Positions 53,489 to 64,000 of a stretch of 64,000 nt of DNA are shown here, piece by piece (positions within the stretch are counted from its first letter, which is position 1; every line of letters begins with the position of its first letter). The translations under genes and the position numbers were made by a program. This stretch comes from Plasmodium malariae (taxonomy: Eukaryota; Apicomplexa; Aconoidasida; Haemosporida; Plasmodiidae). Under the pieces are notes generated by a model that was not told where the DNA came from, searched no databases, and saw nothing but the letters and a program-made list of their open reading frames with translations. The stretch is taken from the NCBI RefSeq assembly GCF_900090045.1, contig NC_041785.1, positions 1,426,001 through 1,490,000 of the forward strand, read 5' to 3'.

Positions 53489-55222
53489 ATGATAAATGTT
53501 TACACCATATTATTTTACTTAATTTTTATTTGTGTACAAAATTCTCACGAGAAAACAACAAAAAAATATGAATACATTAATTTACTGTCAGCTAAAGATT
53601 ACAGTGACAAATTGCCAATTTTAAAAAAGAAATATAATATAAAAGACAGTGGTGCACAAAATGAAAAAAAAAATAATTATGTATTTTCCTTTTATGGAAG
53701 TACAGGATATGATAAGCGAAAAGTTTTAGAGCACTTATTTAACATTCCATGTGAGAAACGAAATTTTATAAATTTGGGGTTTCACCAAAAATTAGATCTA
53801 TGGTATGGATATGATAAGAATAACAATTTAAATATTGTGCTTGATATTGATTTGTTAGAAAATAAAGAATTCTTAGACAATAACCAAACAATATATAATT
53901 ATGAAAAACTGGTCGACCTTATCGTTGAGTCAACAAATAGTATTATAATACCACTCTCACTTGATGATATATATATAGAAAAGTCCTACCAAAAAGAAAA
54001 TGGTAAAAAAGGAGAATCAGAGCAGGTATCGCAGCGAGGGAGTGAAAAACAAAAGGACTTTTCCAACCTTTATTTACCCAAAAAAATAGAAAATTTTTTA
54101 AATCAACTGAATGAGAAAGGGAAGAATATGCATATCTATTTTGTCTTGATAGGTGAGAGTAACAAAAAAATGGAGTTAAATAAACTATATAATAATTTTA
54201 TGATTGAATTAAAACGTAATTTTAACAATTTGCATAATATATATTTAATGAAGCAAAATAAATTAAACTTAAGTTTATTGCAAAAAAATAATGTAAATAA
54301 ATGTAAATTGCTAATAAACGATATGGAAAATGCGCTTAAGCAAATGAACATATTTAAAAATTTTTCCCCATTTAATCAAAACTGTGTATATAATATATAT
54401 GTAATAGAAGAAGCGTATAATAAAACGTTAAATTATTTTGATGATGTATATTATGGATATGAAAAAATTATTAATATGGGTAATATAATTGAAGATTATG
54501 GTATACTGTTCAATAATCTTATAAAAAACGCTCTATTCTTTTTTCATATATTAACTCTTGAGCAAACAGGAACAACATTTAAGGATACTGTTTTGGAAAA
54601 ATTGCATACACGATTTGTGTCTTTAATACGGAAACAAATAGTAAAGCAACTGTTATTATTAGAAAAAAAAATTATTAAGGATGGAAAAGAAATTGTCTTA
54701 AATAAACAATATGTAAGGAGAGTCAAGGATTTAATAGGAAAGGGTTATAAATTAGAAAATTTAAAAAAATCGTTAATAAAAAAATTTAATGAAGAAATAA
54801 ATAAATTAGTTATCTATGATTATCTTAAACAAGACGATTCAAATAACCTCAAAAAGTTGGTGAATGAATTTGTCAATCAGTTTGAAGAAAAGATGGATCA
54901 AGTTTTGAACAGTTATGATAACTTAAACCAAAGTCCATTAAAAAGATTATTTGAAAAAAGAAAAATGACAGCAGAACAAGTAACGAATAAAAGGAATACA
55001 TGGTTTAACCCTTCATTAAATATGAACCTAACCTTAACTTCACTTGTAAGGAAAGGAGGTTATGGTAATCTGCAGAGTTATTTTATATATGACTTAGGTT
55101 TACTCACATTCGTCTTTGGTTTTGTAAATGACAGAGATGTACCTGACATTCAACAACATGGTCAGAAAGTCCCTTTTTTTAAATTCCAACCAAAGATCAA
55201 CCTAAAACTAAATTTTAACTAA
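53489..55222 (+). CDS. Secreted/ER-targeted protein with P-loop-like motif, unknown function
   Basis: Single exon, 577 residues. Residues 1-18 are a signal peptide or anchor (MINVYTILFYLIFICVQ). A YVFSFYGSTGYDKRK segment at 64-78 looks like the start of a GTPase-type fold, but it lacks the GKS/T end of a true P-loop. It is followed by a DIDLL strand. The middle (about 200-480) is alpha-helical with Lys/Asn/Leu-rich segments and few Cys. The C-terminal 75 residues differ: FNPSLNMNLTLTSLVRKGGY and YFIYDLGLLTFVFGF look like beta strands and are probably the most conserved part. Signal plus helical body plus beta C-terminus may mean an ER-lumen or apicoplast protein. A degenerate dynamin-like or AIG-type GTPase is one possibility. 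I cannot assign a function. Confidence 0.85.
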   Translation: MINVYTILFYLIFICVQNSHEKTTKKYEYINLLSAKDYSDKLPILKKKYNIKDSGAQNEKKNNYVFSFYGSTGYDKRKVLEHLFNIPCEKRNFINLGFHQKLDLWYGYDKNNNLNIVLDIDLLENKEFLDNNQTIYNYEKLVDLIVESTNSIIIPLSLDDIYIEKSYQKENGKKGESEQVSQRGSEKQKDFSNLYLPKKIENFLNQLNEKGKNMHIYFVLIGESNKKMELNKLYNNFMIELKRNFNNLHNIYLMKQNKLNLSLLQKNNVNKCKLLINDMENALKQMNIFKNFSPFNQNCVYNIYVIEEAYNKTLNYFDDVYYGYEKIINMGNIIEDYGILFNNLIKNALFFFHILTLEQTGTTFKDTVLEKLHTRFVSLIRKQIVKQLLLLEKKIIKDGKEIVLNKQYVRRVKDLIGKGYKLENLKKSLIKKFNEEINKLVIYDYLKQDDSNNLKKLVNEFVNQFEEKMDQVLNSYDNLNQSPLKRLFEKRKMTAEQVTNKRNTWFNPSLNMNLTLTSLVRKGGYGNLQSYFIYDLGLLTFVFGFVNDRDVPDIQQHGQKVPFFKFQPKINLKLNFN

Positions 55223-55250
55223 GTCTAAATGAAAAAAAAAAAAAAGAGGG

Positions 55251-55282
<32 letters not shown>

Positions 55283-55700
55283 AAACGAAAAATTATAATA
55301 TTAAAATGATATAATGTTATAGAATTGTAATGTTGTAATATTGTGAAATTGTAGTATTATAACACTGTAAAATGGTAAAAGTGAAAAAGAGGAAGCGAAA
55401 AATATAACACTATTTTCATATCTTTTTTTTGTGTTTTTTTCCCATTTGTGGGGTAAAATAAAAATTTTACCAAAGTTTTCAATGTTCGTATCCTGTTAAT
55501 TAGCCTTGATGTACACGTATTTATGTAAATGAATTTATACCAGTGTATGTCGCTGTACGTAAATATAGCGAAGAAAGGATATAAATCTAGCTAAGTTCAT
55601 TTTATGTTACGTTAATTTTTTGTTTCATCATTGTTTAAAGTTGAGAAGAAAATACTTTTTAATTTTTAAATACATGTGTATGTACATACGTCTAAACATA

Positions 55701-55739
<39 letters not shown>

Positions 55740-56181
55740 TTATGCATGCATATTTATATATTTACTTATTTATCCATTTTTGTAAAAACTTGAGAACAAA
55801 ATAAAAAACTAGATTATACCAATTTTTATAACAAAAATTTAAGTTGTTATGGATTAAAAAAAAAAAAAAAAAAAAAATAGAACTCATTTAGCTTCCCAAC
55901 TATCGTTAATAACTTTTTTGCAATTTTCGTAGAAAACGGGAAATGAGGATCAAATAATTTATTAGTTCCTTATTGTTCGTATTAATACCATATGGTTTGT
56001 AACTTTCTATAGACTGTTCTATTTTTATCTTTTTTTTTTGCATCTTTTCTTTTCGATTTTTCTTTGCTTCTTCTCATCATCTACCCCCTTTTTATGTTCC
56101 GCTTTTTTCATTTCACATATATCTAGGTTTTATAATTATTCCGTTCTTTGAGTTTATCTGTAAAATAAGCACACAAGATTA
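55223..56181. other. Convergent spacer, no gene seen
   Basis: A-rich run (55250-55280), ATTGTAATGTTGTAATATTG-type imperfect repeat (55320-55370), (TA)n at 55705-55730 and poly-A (55858-55878). A short hydrophobic open stretch near 56125-56220 (+) is antisense to the end of the next gene and is not believed. Confidence 0.55.
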
Positions 56182-58297
56182 TTATAATGAACTTAAATTT
56201 TTATGTTCTATCTGCTGATAAAATGAAACAAAAATTATCACGAAAGCTGTAAAATCGATAGGGGTATAATATAATGATTTAACCGATCCCCTCAAAGTAT
56301 CTCGTTTCTTCGTCTTTTTTGATATGTTCTTTAATTTAGGCCATAGCACACAGCAGTTCAGCTCCTGATCGTGTTAAGGTGAGTGTGAATTATGTGTATT
56401 TGTTAGTTTATAAATGTGTAAGGGTGGATACATGTAAGCACACACGGGGGTATAAACATATATATATATATAAATATACACTCCTGTCCATGCACGTAAA
56501 TATACATAAGCGCACTAGTGAACGCATAAAGAGTCCACTTTCACATTAGACACTTATGAAAAAAGATAAACAATAGCTAATAAAACAATTAAAAATAAAT
56601 AAGAGGTACTCTTATATTTCATATGCAATCATACAAATTCTCTTTTTTCTTCATCTGAGTAATCTTGAAAATATTTTAAAGATTCGCAGTGACCGTCATA
56701 ATTTACTCCCCTAGTAAAATATATGGCATAGGTGCATACAAAAAATATGAAAAAGAAAAGATTAGAAAGAATGGAAAGATGAGAAATGAGAAATGAAAAA
56801 AAAAAAAAAAAAAAAAAAAATCTTCTCTTTTTACCAACACTGATCACTGGACTTTTTTACCCAATCTATTGCATAATCAAATAATAAAAAAAAAAAAAAA
56901 ATTATTATACTCAATAGAACATCACAAAAGTTTTAAATAAATTATGTACACCTTCTCCTTTCAAATAATACATTTTAATGTTAATAAAAATTTCGATATT
57001 ATTCTTTCCTATCTTCATATAATTACCTTCAGGACATAAATATGAATAATCCCTTTCATAAGCTGGCTCTTCACAAACATGGGGTTTGTGTTTAGCTAAA
57101 TTTTCCTCCTTAATTATATCCTCATTTAGTTTGTCTAAAACTTTGTTGTCTATTCTAGTAAAAAAAATGCAATATAGGAGAAAAATAAAGGAAGGGCACA
57201 TGTCTGCATGAGTAGATCTACACATATGTATGGGTACATGTATGTATGTACACATGTATATATGAGTATGTGTATGTATATATGAGTATGTGTATGTATA
57301 TATGAGTATGTGTATGTATATATGAGTATGTGTATGTATATATGAGTATGTGTATGTATATATGAGTATGTGTATGTATATATGAGTATGTGTATATATA
57401 TATATATATATGAGGAAGCTCTCTTGTATACACACTATGAAGCCCTCGTTTAGCACACAGTTACAGCAAAACCAGCATGAAAAAAATTAAAAAATGCTAT
57501 AGGCACAAACAGATAAAACAGTATATATGTATACTACGTATATGGAACTTATTTTATATGCTTCTTATTAGAATATAAGAATAAGATTAAAGGATTAGTC
57601 TTCCTCTTTACATTTTACTTGTGAATTTTATTTGACTATTAATATGGATTTAAGTGAACCAAAAAAATTATGGGAAGAAACATTTTTGAAAAAAAATAAA
57701 GAAAAAAAAAAAAATTAAAATAATGGAATAACGCAACAGCGGAAAAACGAATAAATTTCATAGTACAATGTCCTTTGGGTTTGGGAGTGACTTAGCCTTA
57801 TTTTTGATCTCTTTTGACATATCTTTGAAAGTACAAAAATAAAATACAAGATGAAGCATAAAAATATAATGCACAATAAGGCGTAAAATAAAAGTTTGGA
57901 TAGTGTATGATGTATTATTTAAAAGTAAGGACAAAGCAGAAAAAACAAAACGGTTGAATTAGGTGCAAACCTTTTATAATAGCCATTTGATTCACTTGAA
58001 AAAAAAAAAAAAAAAAAGAAATTGCAAATTTGTATTATTTTAAGAGGTAGATTCGTTAATGGGCAAGAGGGAAATAATTTTTAAAAAAAAAAGGTCATTT
58101 TTTGTTATTTTATTTAAATTTTTTGTAATTCGTTTTTCATTTTTCGCCGTATGCTTTTCATTTGTTGTCATTGTCATCTGCTTTTCATTTTTATGTTGTA
58201 TTATTTTACCTGCTTTTCTCTTTTTGGTCCATGGCCACATGCAATGGGATATGTTAAAAAAAAAAAACAAAAAGAGTGACAACTGAAAAAGATTCAT
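56182..58297 (-). CDS. Secreted protein with one degenerate CPW-WPC-like domain
   Basis: Seven exons on the minus strand: 58297-58210, 57822-57767, 57635-57619, 57154-57027, 56865-56835, 56710-56635 and 56364-56182. Phases 1, 0, 2, 1, 2, 0 are continuous, giving 192 residues. Exon 1 is a signal peptide (LFQLSLFLFFFFNISHC). After a Lys-rich linker the chain reads CEEPAYERDYSYLCPEDW, then QCWGVNYDGHC, then ELNCCVLWPK. That matches the order RDYS-CP-W, Y-x-G-x-C and C-x-x-x-W-P of the CPW-WPC domain, a zygote/ookinete surface family in Plasmodium. The final Cys of WPC is replaced by Lys and only one domain is present, against several in typical members. A hydrophobic stretch near the C-terminus (FTAFVIIFVSFY) may anchor it. 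The read-through stop at 56629 would lose the WP segment; the GTATGA donor at 56634 restores it. Confidence 0.55.
57238..57405. repeat. 18-base perfect tandem repeat in an intron
   Basis: TATATGAGTATGTGTATG repeats about nine times almost without change, flanked by (TA)n. It lies in the intron between exons 3 and 4 of the CPW-WPC-like gene. Tyr/Thr/His-only frames through it are artefacts. Confidence 0.92.
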
Positions 58298-58321
58298 TTT
58301 AAAAAAATATTTTTACAAAAC

Positions 58322-58353
<32 letters not shown>

Positions 58354-59479
58354 ATTTTAAGAATTTTCCAATAAACACAAATTGGATAAGTTTAACCAGC
58401 TAAAATGAACAAAATGTTAAATAAAAAAAAAAAAAAAAAAAAAAAAAATAGACATGAAAGTTTTCTAAACAAAATAGTACTTTTAAAGTACGAATCTTCA
58501 CACTTCTGCATGTAAGGAAAAAATAGCTCATTCATTCACTTGTTCACACGTTTATTTTTGTTTTGTTTTATTTTATGTTTTCTTTTTTTTTCTTTACATT
58601 TAATTTTATTCTACTTAGTACACACTAGTGTACATACAAAATTTGTGAAGTCGAGCACGTTATCAGATCAAGCATTAACAGCAAAATAAAAAGTCATGCA
58701 ATTGAATCAAATCAAGGTAGACAGTAGAAAGCAGTGCTTATAACACTTTAACATAATATGTCAAAGAATTTTATTACAACAAATATTTACATTGTTACAA
58801 TTTTTATCCCCGAAGTCCTCTCCCGCCAAAAAAAGAGATATATGCACATTGTATATGCATGTATATGTATGTATTTGTATGTATAAGTATGTATTTGTAT
58901 GTATGTATAAGTATGTATTTGTATGTATGTATATGTATGTATGTATGTACATGTATGTGCATATAAAATACCCTTATACAATATATATTTTTGTACACCA
59001 TAGCACAAGTCTTAGAATAAAAGGTTAAAAAGATATTTGAACCCTTACAGTTATAATTCATATAGCATTACATTTATTTTAAATAAATTTAAAAAATAAT
59101 CGTATTTTGTGACTATGCACTTAATTGTATGACTAAAATTTACTTATACATAATTGCACCGTTTTTTTTTTTTTTTTTTTTTTCATTGAAAAGGATATAT
59201 TATGAAAAAAAAAAAAAAAAATTCACTCACGGTTTACCATTAAAAATATTTTTTTTTATTCAAGTACATTTTAATTTTCTCATTTTTTTTTATAAGTCAA
59301 AGGAAAATACGCCTCTTTTTTTTTTTTTTTTTTTTTTATCTTTTCTTATTTTCTTTTTCTCCCTTTTATCATTTTAAAAATACTTACAAAATTTGTACTA
59401 TGTTTTTGCGTTTACACATTATTTTATATCTTATTTTTTTTTTTGGCTGATTTATACGAACTGAGCTTTGGAGTAGAAC
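58298..59479. other. Divergent intergenic region
   Basis: Lies between the minus-strand CPW-WPC-like gene and the plus-strand gene starting at 59480. It has poly-A (58330-58350, 58424-58448), poly-T (59163-59182, 59320-59336) and a TATGTATGTATTTG microsatellite (58855-58962). A short minus frame (near 58761-58820, ending CCNKIL) is not linked to any good splice site. No gene is supported. Confidence 0.55.
58855..58962. repeat. TATGTATTTGTATG microsatellite
   Basis: GTATGTATTTGTATGTATAA units repeat irregularly for about 105 bases. Frames on both strands are repeat-derived. Confidence 0.88.
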
Positions 59480-61546
59480 ATGAGTAAAGATTGTTTCAAC
59501 AACGAACCCCCTCCTGACATATTAAATTACCTCAACGTAAACACAAAATAAAACACAAAAAAAGGAAAAAAGGAAGAAAAGAAAGAAAAGTAAAAAAAAG
59601 AAAAAAAATGGAAGAAAAGAAAGAAAAGTAAAAAAAAGAAAAAAAATGGAAGAAAAGAAAGAAAAGTAAAAAAAAGAAAAAAAATGGAAGAAAAGAAAGA
59701 AAAGTAAAAAAAAGAAGAAAAAAGGAAAAAAAGGAAAAATGGAAAAAAAGGAAAAATGGAAAAACTTGAAAAAAAGAAAATATGGAAAAAATGGAAAAAA
59801 AGAAAAAATGGAAAAAAAGGACAAAAAGCAATGAATGCAAAAAATGTAAAAATATGAAAAAAAGAAAAACAAAATAATGCACATACATTTTCACACTTAT
59901 AAAAAGTATGTGCCACAAAATTTATGACGATGTGTACTTTTACAAGTCCCATTTTTTACTACCACTTTAAGGGCCGTCTTTTTGCACTTTTACTTATCGA
60001 ATATTCGTTAAGTCTAATACAAGTATTATTAGGCTATGCTATGTACTCAGATAAATACCATTTTAAAATTTTCTATACCAAGCAAAAGCCACGTAAAAAA
60101 TAATAAACACTTGAAGTAAAATTATATATATTTATTACATTTTTTTTTTTTTTTTTTTTTATTCGATAACCCCTAAAAAATATGTGCATTAAAATTTTAG
60201 CATAACGAAACAACAAAAGAAAATTATGGTTTATGTTACGATAAAAATGAAAAGGAAATCTTTACTTCATACCTTTCTGATATTAAGAAAAACATATGTT
60301 TGCCAAAAAGTTTACGGGAACAACTGATCATCGAGTATACGGCAGTATTCGCTAATTTGGTAATACACATAGGAAAAGAGAAAAAAAAAAAATAAAAAGA
60401 CTTTGCACAATAACGTGTTACGCGTGCGTATGGATCCATATGCACGTGTAGGTATATATGTGTATGACTAGATTTACGTGTATGTGTCTATGTACTCATA
60501 TGTATGAGTGTTTGTGTGTGTGCGCTATTCCGCTTTACAGGAGAGCGATATCGCGGAGTTCTACTTAAAATTAGACAACGAGCTACTAATAAAATTTCCT
60601 TTTCTACTTGTTGATCATCCACTGCATGAATACTATCAGTTTGTTAAACTAAACGCAAAGGAAAGGATTATAGAAAAGTATCCATATTTTATACCTAAAC
60701 CATTAAGAGAGCTTTTTGAATATGTTCATAAATTAGAAATTACGAAAATAGCTAAAAATGAGACAAAAACAAAAATGCTAAAAGAAAAACAAAAGATTAA
60801 TATTAAGGATGGAAATGAAAAAACAAAAAAACAAAAAGAAAAGCAAAAGGAAAAAGAAAAAGAAGATCAATCATATTCAACACTTTTTATGAAATATATG
60901 CAGTCAGATGAAGAAAGCGATGAAAAAAAAAGGGATGAGGAAGCCATCAGGGGGGAAGAAATATCAGTAATAATACGTTGTACATTAGCCGAAAATGGAT
61001 AAACATATATATATATATATATATGAACCTATTCGTGATATGAACTACATATTTATATTGCATGCGTATGTAATATGTGTATATACATGTGTGCTTTTAT
61101 GCAAATAAGTACGTATGTATTTATGCAAATAAGTACGTATGTATTTATGCAAATATGTATGTATGTATTTATGCAAATATATATGTACTTACATATGTAC
61201 ATTCACACGTTTCACCTTGTACAGGAGGTCGACGACGTCCTGGACAAAATTTCAAGCACAAAAAGTGAATCATCCATTCTCTCTATGCGACTTTTTATAA
61301 AGTGCATAGAAAAGCTAAAGTACCTCCAGTATGGGTCAAAGGAATATGAATATTTCTCGTAATAATAAATATCATTGCAAATTTTTTCATACTTTAAGGA
61401 AAAATTAAAATAGTTCCTTAGTTAACCATCTAAACTGAAGAACACGCATGGATATGCGCCCGAACATCATTGTGCATATATACACGTATGTTTATATACA
61501 TGTACATATATATATACATATATTTATATATATACATATATTTATA

Positions 61547-61587
<41 letters not shown>

Positions 61588-62130
61588 TTGTACTCCCCCT
61601 TTTAGGAAGAAGGTGCTAGGTAACAAAAACGTCTCAGACAGCGACTTAATCAATGTTACCGTAAGTATAAAATAATCATACATTTTATAAAAAAAAATTT
61701 ATGCTCAAATATAGAAAAAAAGAAAAGTGAGTTATAATGTCTACCTGCATTTTTTAGTCCACAGATTTCCTAAAACTTATTCTGACATTGGATGAACAGA
61801 AAATTACTTCTTGCGACATAGCTCCTGATATTAGAGGTGATGAGAATAACTCCGAGGATAAGGACGAGTTTAAAATGATACAAGACTACAGAAGGTACCG
61901 AGCAATCCATAAGCGCATATGTGCGTATATATATGTATATATATACGTACATACATATGTGTATATGTTTATATGTATGTGTATATATGTATATTAACGC
62001 ATGCTTAAGAAATGTACATAGCAGTTTATTCCCATTTTGAAATTTAATAATGGAAAAATAATTTTTCTGCTTATTTGTATTATACAGAGAACGTGCAAAA
62101 ATGATTCTCCATGGATTTAAAAAGAAGTAG
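59480..62130 (+). CDS. Conserved seven-exon gene of unknown function
   Basis: Exons 59480-59536, 60201-60359, 60541-60966, 61225-61328, 61606-61660, 61758-61894 and 62088-62130 join with continuous phases (0, 0, 0, 2, 0, 2), giving 326 residues. Donors include GTAAAC, GTAATA, GTATGG and GTAAGT. The N-terminal half is globular and helical ([20 protein letters not shown], then [19 protein letters not shown]). A Lys/Glu-rich linker with SDEESDEKK follows (about residues 145-205). The C-terminal part is helical and ends in a basic tail (MILHGFKKK). There is no signal peptide and no membrane segment, so a nuclear or cytosolic protein is likely. The acidic SDEESDE patch suggests CK2 sites. The first exon is chosen because exon 2 has no Met and the phase fits; the rest is firm. 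No family is recognised. Confidence 0.78.
59560..59832. repeat. Purine tandem repeat in intron 1
   Basis: Four near-identical 38-base units of GGAAGAAAAGAAAGAAAAGT plus an A-rich half (59565-59715), then shorter GGAAAAATGGAAAAAA units. Phe-rich minus frames come from it. Confidence 0.9.
59924..60103 (+). CDS. Candidate small ORF inside intron 1
   Basis: A 59-residue frame starts [20 protein letters not shown]. It has a hydrophobic helix ([19 protein letters not shown]) and a basic tail (YTKQKPRKK). Its G+C is well above the flanks and it has no repeats, unlike the rest of the intron. It would be a single-exon membrane protein nested within intron 1 of the gene at 59480-62130, or an exon of another transcript. 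The opposite strand has a competing 22-residue start exon (from 59952). Confidence 0.35.
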   Translation: MTMCTFTSPIFYYHFKGRLFALLLIEYSLSLIQVLLGYAMYSDKYHFKIFYTKQKPRKK

Positions 62131-62426
62131 ATGTTTTTTTGATGTTCTGCTCAAGCTCATATATTCTTCATATATGTTTACGTACACATGTACTGTATGT
62201 ACGTTTTTAAAAGAATGAGCCAAACTCCTTTTTCTGTAACTCTTCTCTGGCTACTCGTCTCCTGTAGAAAATAGAAGGGATGAATAATATAATGAACTCA
62301 TACTCAACGTAGTCATAGTAGAGGACGGACATTCAAAGACGGATGAGTTTGAAGAACAACAAGGAGCAGATAAATGAATAAGTGGGGAAAATGATAAAAC
62401 TATATACAACTGAAGAAGCGATCAAA
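62131..62426. other. Convergent spacer
   Basis: Lies between the 3' ends of the seven-exon gene (+) and the 286-residue gene (-). It is less AT-biased than most spacers, probably because it is 3' UTR from both sides. No gene is seen. Confidence 0.55.
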
Positions 62427-63287
62427 TTAGAAATGATATACATGCATATTTGTGTTTTTAAAGGAATACCTGTACAAGTACGGTATTTTTACTTTTTTTT
62501 TTAAAAACTGCACATTCATCCACTTAGGATGTCTTCTGACATTTAGACGTAAATTGCTCTTTGTATATAAAATTTCGGATAAAGGCAATTCACGAATTAA
62601 GGTAGAGTTGTCATCAACATAGGGAAAAATGTTTTCACTTTGTGTAGTTTTTATTTGTTGTGTTGTTTTCCATATATTTTCTTCCTTCACTATATCATAT
62701 AATTTTTGAATTCTTCCTCTTTTCAATTTATTACTTAAGTTAACTTCAATTTGTGGATATATAGAATTATTAAATTCGTTGGCTAGTCTGGTCAAATAAC
62801 AGTTCTTATATCTACTGTTCGCACTACTCGCACTATTCGCAATGTTCATATCGTTTACGTCATTCATACTATTCATAATGTAATCATTTCTTCGCCTTTT
62901 GCCTTGTTCGTTTTGTACTTCTTCCAAACCAATACCACTAAAATGTCTATTTTCACTGCTCTCTAAAACATTTAAAATATAATTTTTTATATCAGGATTT
63001 TGTGCACATATACTTGGCCATATATATCTGCTTTCATTAATATTATAAAAATAATTCCAACGAGGTTTCTCATTAGGCCATGCTCTAGAAACATCAATAT
63101 CAAATGACTTTGAACTTCCATCAGGCAAATATTTCATGTTCCTATTTTCATATCTATATCCCCATCGAGGTGTGAAAATATCTTCTCTTCTATTGTGATA
63201 TAATCCTCTCTTTTTAACTCGTTCATGCATTCCCCATTTTACTCCACTTACTGGAAATAAACCTCCCTTATGACCTCCTCGAGGCAT
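62427..63287 (-). CDS. Conserved basic Trp/Arg-rich protein, unknown function
   Basis: Single exon, 286 residues. The start MPRGGHKGG is followed by a basic, aromatic region (VKWGMHERVKKRGLYHNR, then PRWGYRYENRNMKYL) up to about residue 90. It includes RAWPNEKPRWNYFYN. A polar, Asn/Ser-rich linker covers about 125-165. The C-terminus is again basic (LRLNVRRHPKWMNVQFLKKK). No signal peptide, membrane helix or zinc motif was seen. This pattern of a conserved basic head and tail suits an RNA- or ribosome-bound protein. A mitochondrial ribosomal protein of the L28 type is one possibility, but the resemblance is weak. It converges on the seven-exon gene. Confidence 0.8.
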   Translation of the reverse strand: MPRGGHKGGLFPVSGVKWGMHERVKKRGLYHNRREDIFTPRWGYRYENRNMKYLPDGSSKSFDIDVSRAWPNEKPRWNYFYNINESRYIWPSICAQNPDIKNYILNVLESSENRHFSGIGLEEVQNEQGKRRRNDYIMNSMNDVNDMNIANSASSANSRYKNCYLTRLANEFNNSIYPQIEVNLSNKLKRGRIQKLYDIVKEENIWKTTQQIKTTQSENIFPYVDDNSTLIRELPLSEILYTKSNLRLNVRRHPKWMNVQFLKKKVKIPYLYRYSFKNTNMHVYHF

Positions 63288-64000
63288 TTAACGAAAAATA
63301 TTTTGAAAAAAAGAAAAAAAAAAAAAGGGAATGGGTGAAAAGATAGAAGTAACTTACTCTATTTCATGCCTATTATAAGGAAAATAAATGGGTTTCCTCC
63401 TTTCCCACCTGGTGTAAATATATATAATTTTTTATGTTTTCATCATATGTATATACCTATCCTCACATAACGTTGCACACTTTACGAGGAAGAAGCAGGT
63501 GCATTATGTACAAAAAAAAAATGCTAAAAAAATTAATTGTTATGGTCATAAACAAAATTTGCAATAAAGGATTGATTTAAAGAACACCAATTAAAGAAGC
63601 ATATAAGTGGAATGAAAAAAATTAAAAAGTACATATATTATGAAAATATGCACATTTGCATATATATATATATATACATATAAATAGATAGATATAGATA
63701 TGGATATACATATGAATAATATGCACTTAAAGAAGATAAAATATTTTTAACCCCTTACATGCATATATATACATATGAGTACCCATATCCATATCGTACG
63801 CGTATTCTGTGAAACAAAAGTAAAGCGAATCACTGGAAATTTATAATGGTCAACGCTCATGAAAATTTATGAAATACAAAAGTTTTATTTCTTTTGACAT
63901 ATGGTAAAGCATGTCAGAATTAAAGGTGTTATAAATAATAAAGGAGTCTCGCCAATTATCAACCCCCCTACAAATACATACACATTCATTCACCCAATAC
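63288..64000. other. Upstream region to window edge
   Basis: AT-rich, with (TA)n near 63658-63676 and GATATAGATATGG repeats (63690-63710). It holds the promoter of the gene at 62427-63287. No coding exon is seen. Confidence 0.55.

Noticed and set aside
56340..56577. Plus-strand exon AIAHSSSAPDRVK with perfect acceptor and GTGAGT donor, followed by a short terminal exon
   Set aside because: It is antisense to the last exon of the CPW-WPC-like gene, which completes a recognisable domain. No upstream plus-strand exon could be joined.
57218..57456. Tyr/Thr/His repeat protein
   Set aside because: It is read from the 18-base intronic minisatellite.
59450..59505. Minus-strand start exon [20 protein letters not shown]
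   Set aside because: It overlaps exon 1 of the seven-exon plus gene, which is tied in by phase to six more exons; no following minus exon fits well.
59888..59952. Minus-strand start exon [22 protein letters not shown]... ending at GTATGTGC
   Set aside because: No compatible next exon was found, and the plus strand has a longer coding-like frame over the same bases.

Overview
The window is nuclear DNA from a malaria parasite (genus Plasmodium). The evidence is very high A+T outside genes, asparagine-rich low-complexity inserts in large proteins, short GT-AG introns, runs of A or T, (TA)n and TATGTA-type microsatellites, and several recognisable Plasmodium-type genes. From memory, the order DNA polymerase I, two sphingomyelin synthase genes, GPI deacetylase PIG-L, the SNF2 helicase annotated ISWI, and APC11 matches a block on the right part of P. 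falciparum chromosome 6. I cannot name the species; the repeats and at least one gene look different from what I know of P. falciparum.

Layout. 0-12 kb: a multi-spanning membrane protein (-), a secreted protein (+), a 1394-residue family A DNA polymerase (+) and a coiled-coil protein (-). 13-24 kb: two neighbouring sphingomyelin synthases (-), one intronless and one with three introns, then an 11-exon coiled-coil gene (-) that resembles the axonemal protein GAS8/DRC4. 24-30 kb: small candidate ORFs and a 13-exon gene (+) made almost wholly of 21-30 nt phase-1 micro-exons behind a signal peptide. 30-36 kb: a conserved protein of unknown function (+), six-exon PIG-L (+) and a small two-exon candidate (-). 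37-46 kb: the 2894-residue SNF2/PHD chromatin remodeller (-), then a 5.1 kb gene-poor gap. 51-64 kb: APC11 (-), a small four-exon candidate (-), a 577-residue secreted protein (+), a seven-exon gene with one degenerate CPW-WPC-like domain (-), a seven-exon gene of unknown function (+) and a 286-residue basic protein (-).

Functional themes are housekeeping: organellar or repair DNA synthesis, sphingomyelin and GPI synthesis in the secretory pathway, chromatin remodelling, ubiquitin ligation in mitosis, and probably gamete flagella. The genes do not form operons. The most unusual locus is the micro-exon gene at 26465-29191. Nine of its exons (27792-29191) are mostly repeated copies of a short Asp-Pro-x-Pro-Ser-Thr-Ser unit, and the introns between them are recognisably related. 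It is laid out like the micro-exon genes (MEGs) of schistosomes.

Splice models were built by eye from GT-AG sites and reading-phase continuity; junctions may be off in places.
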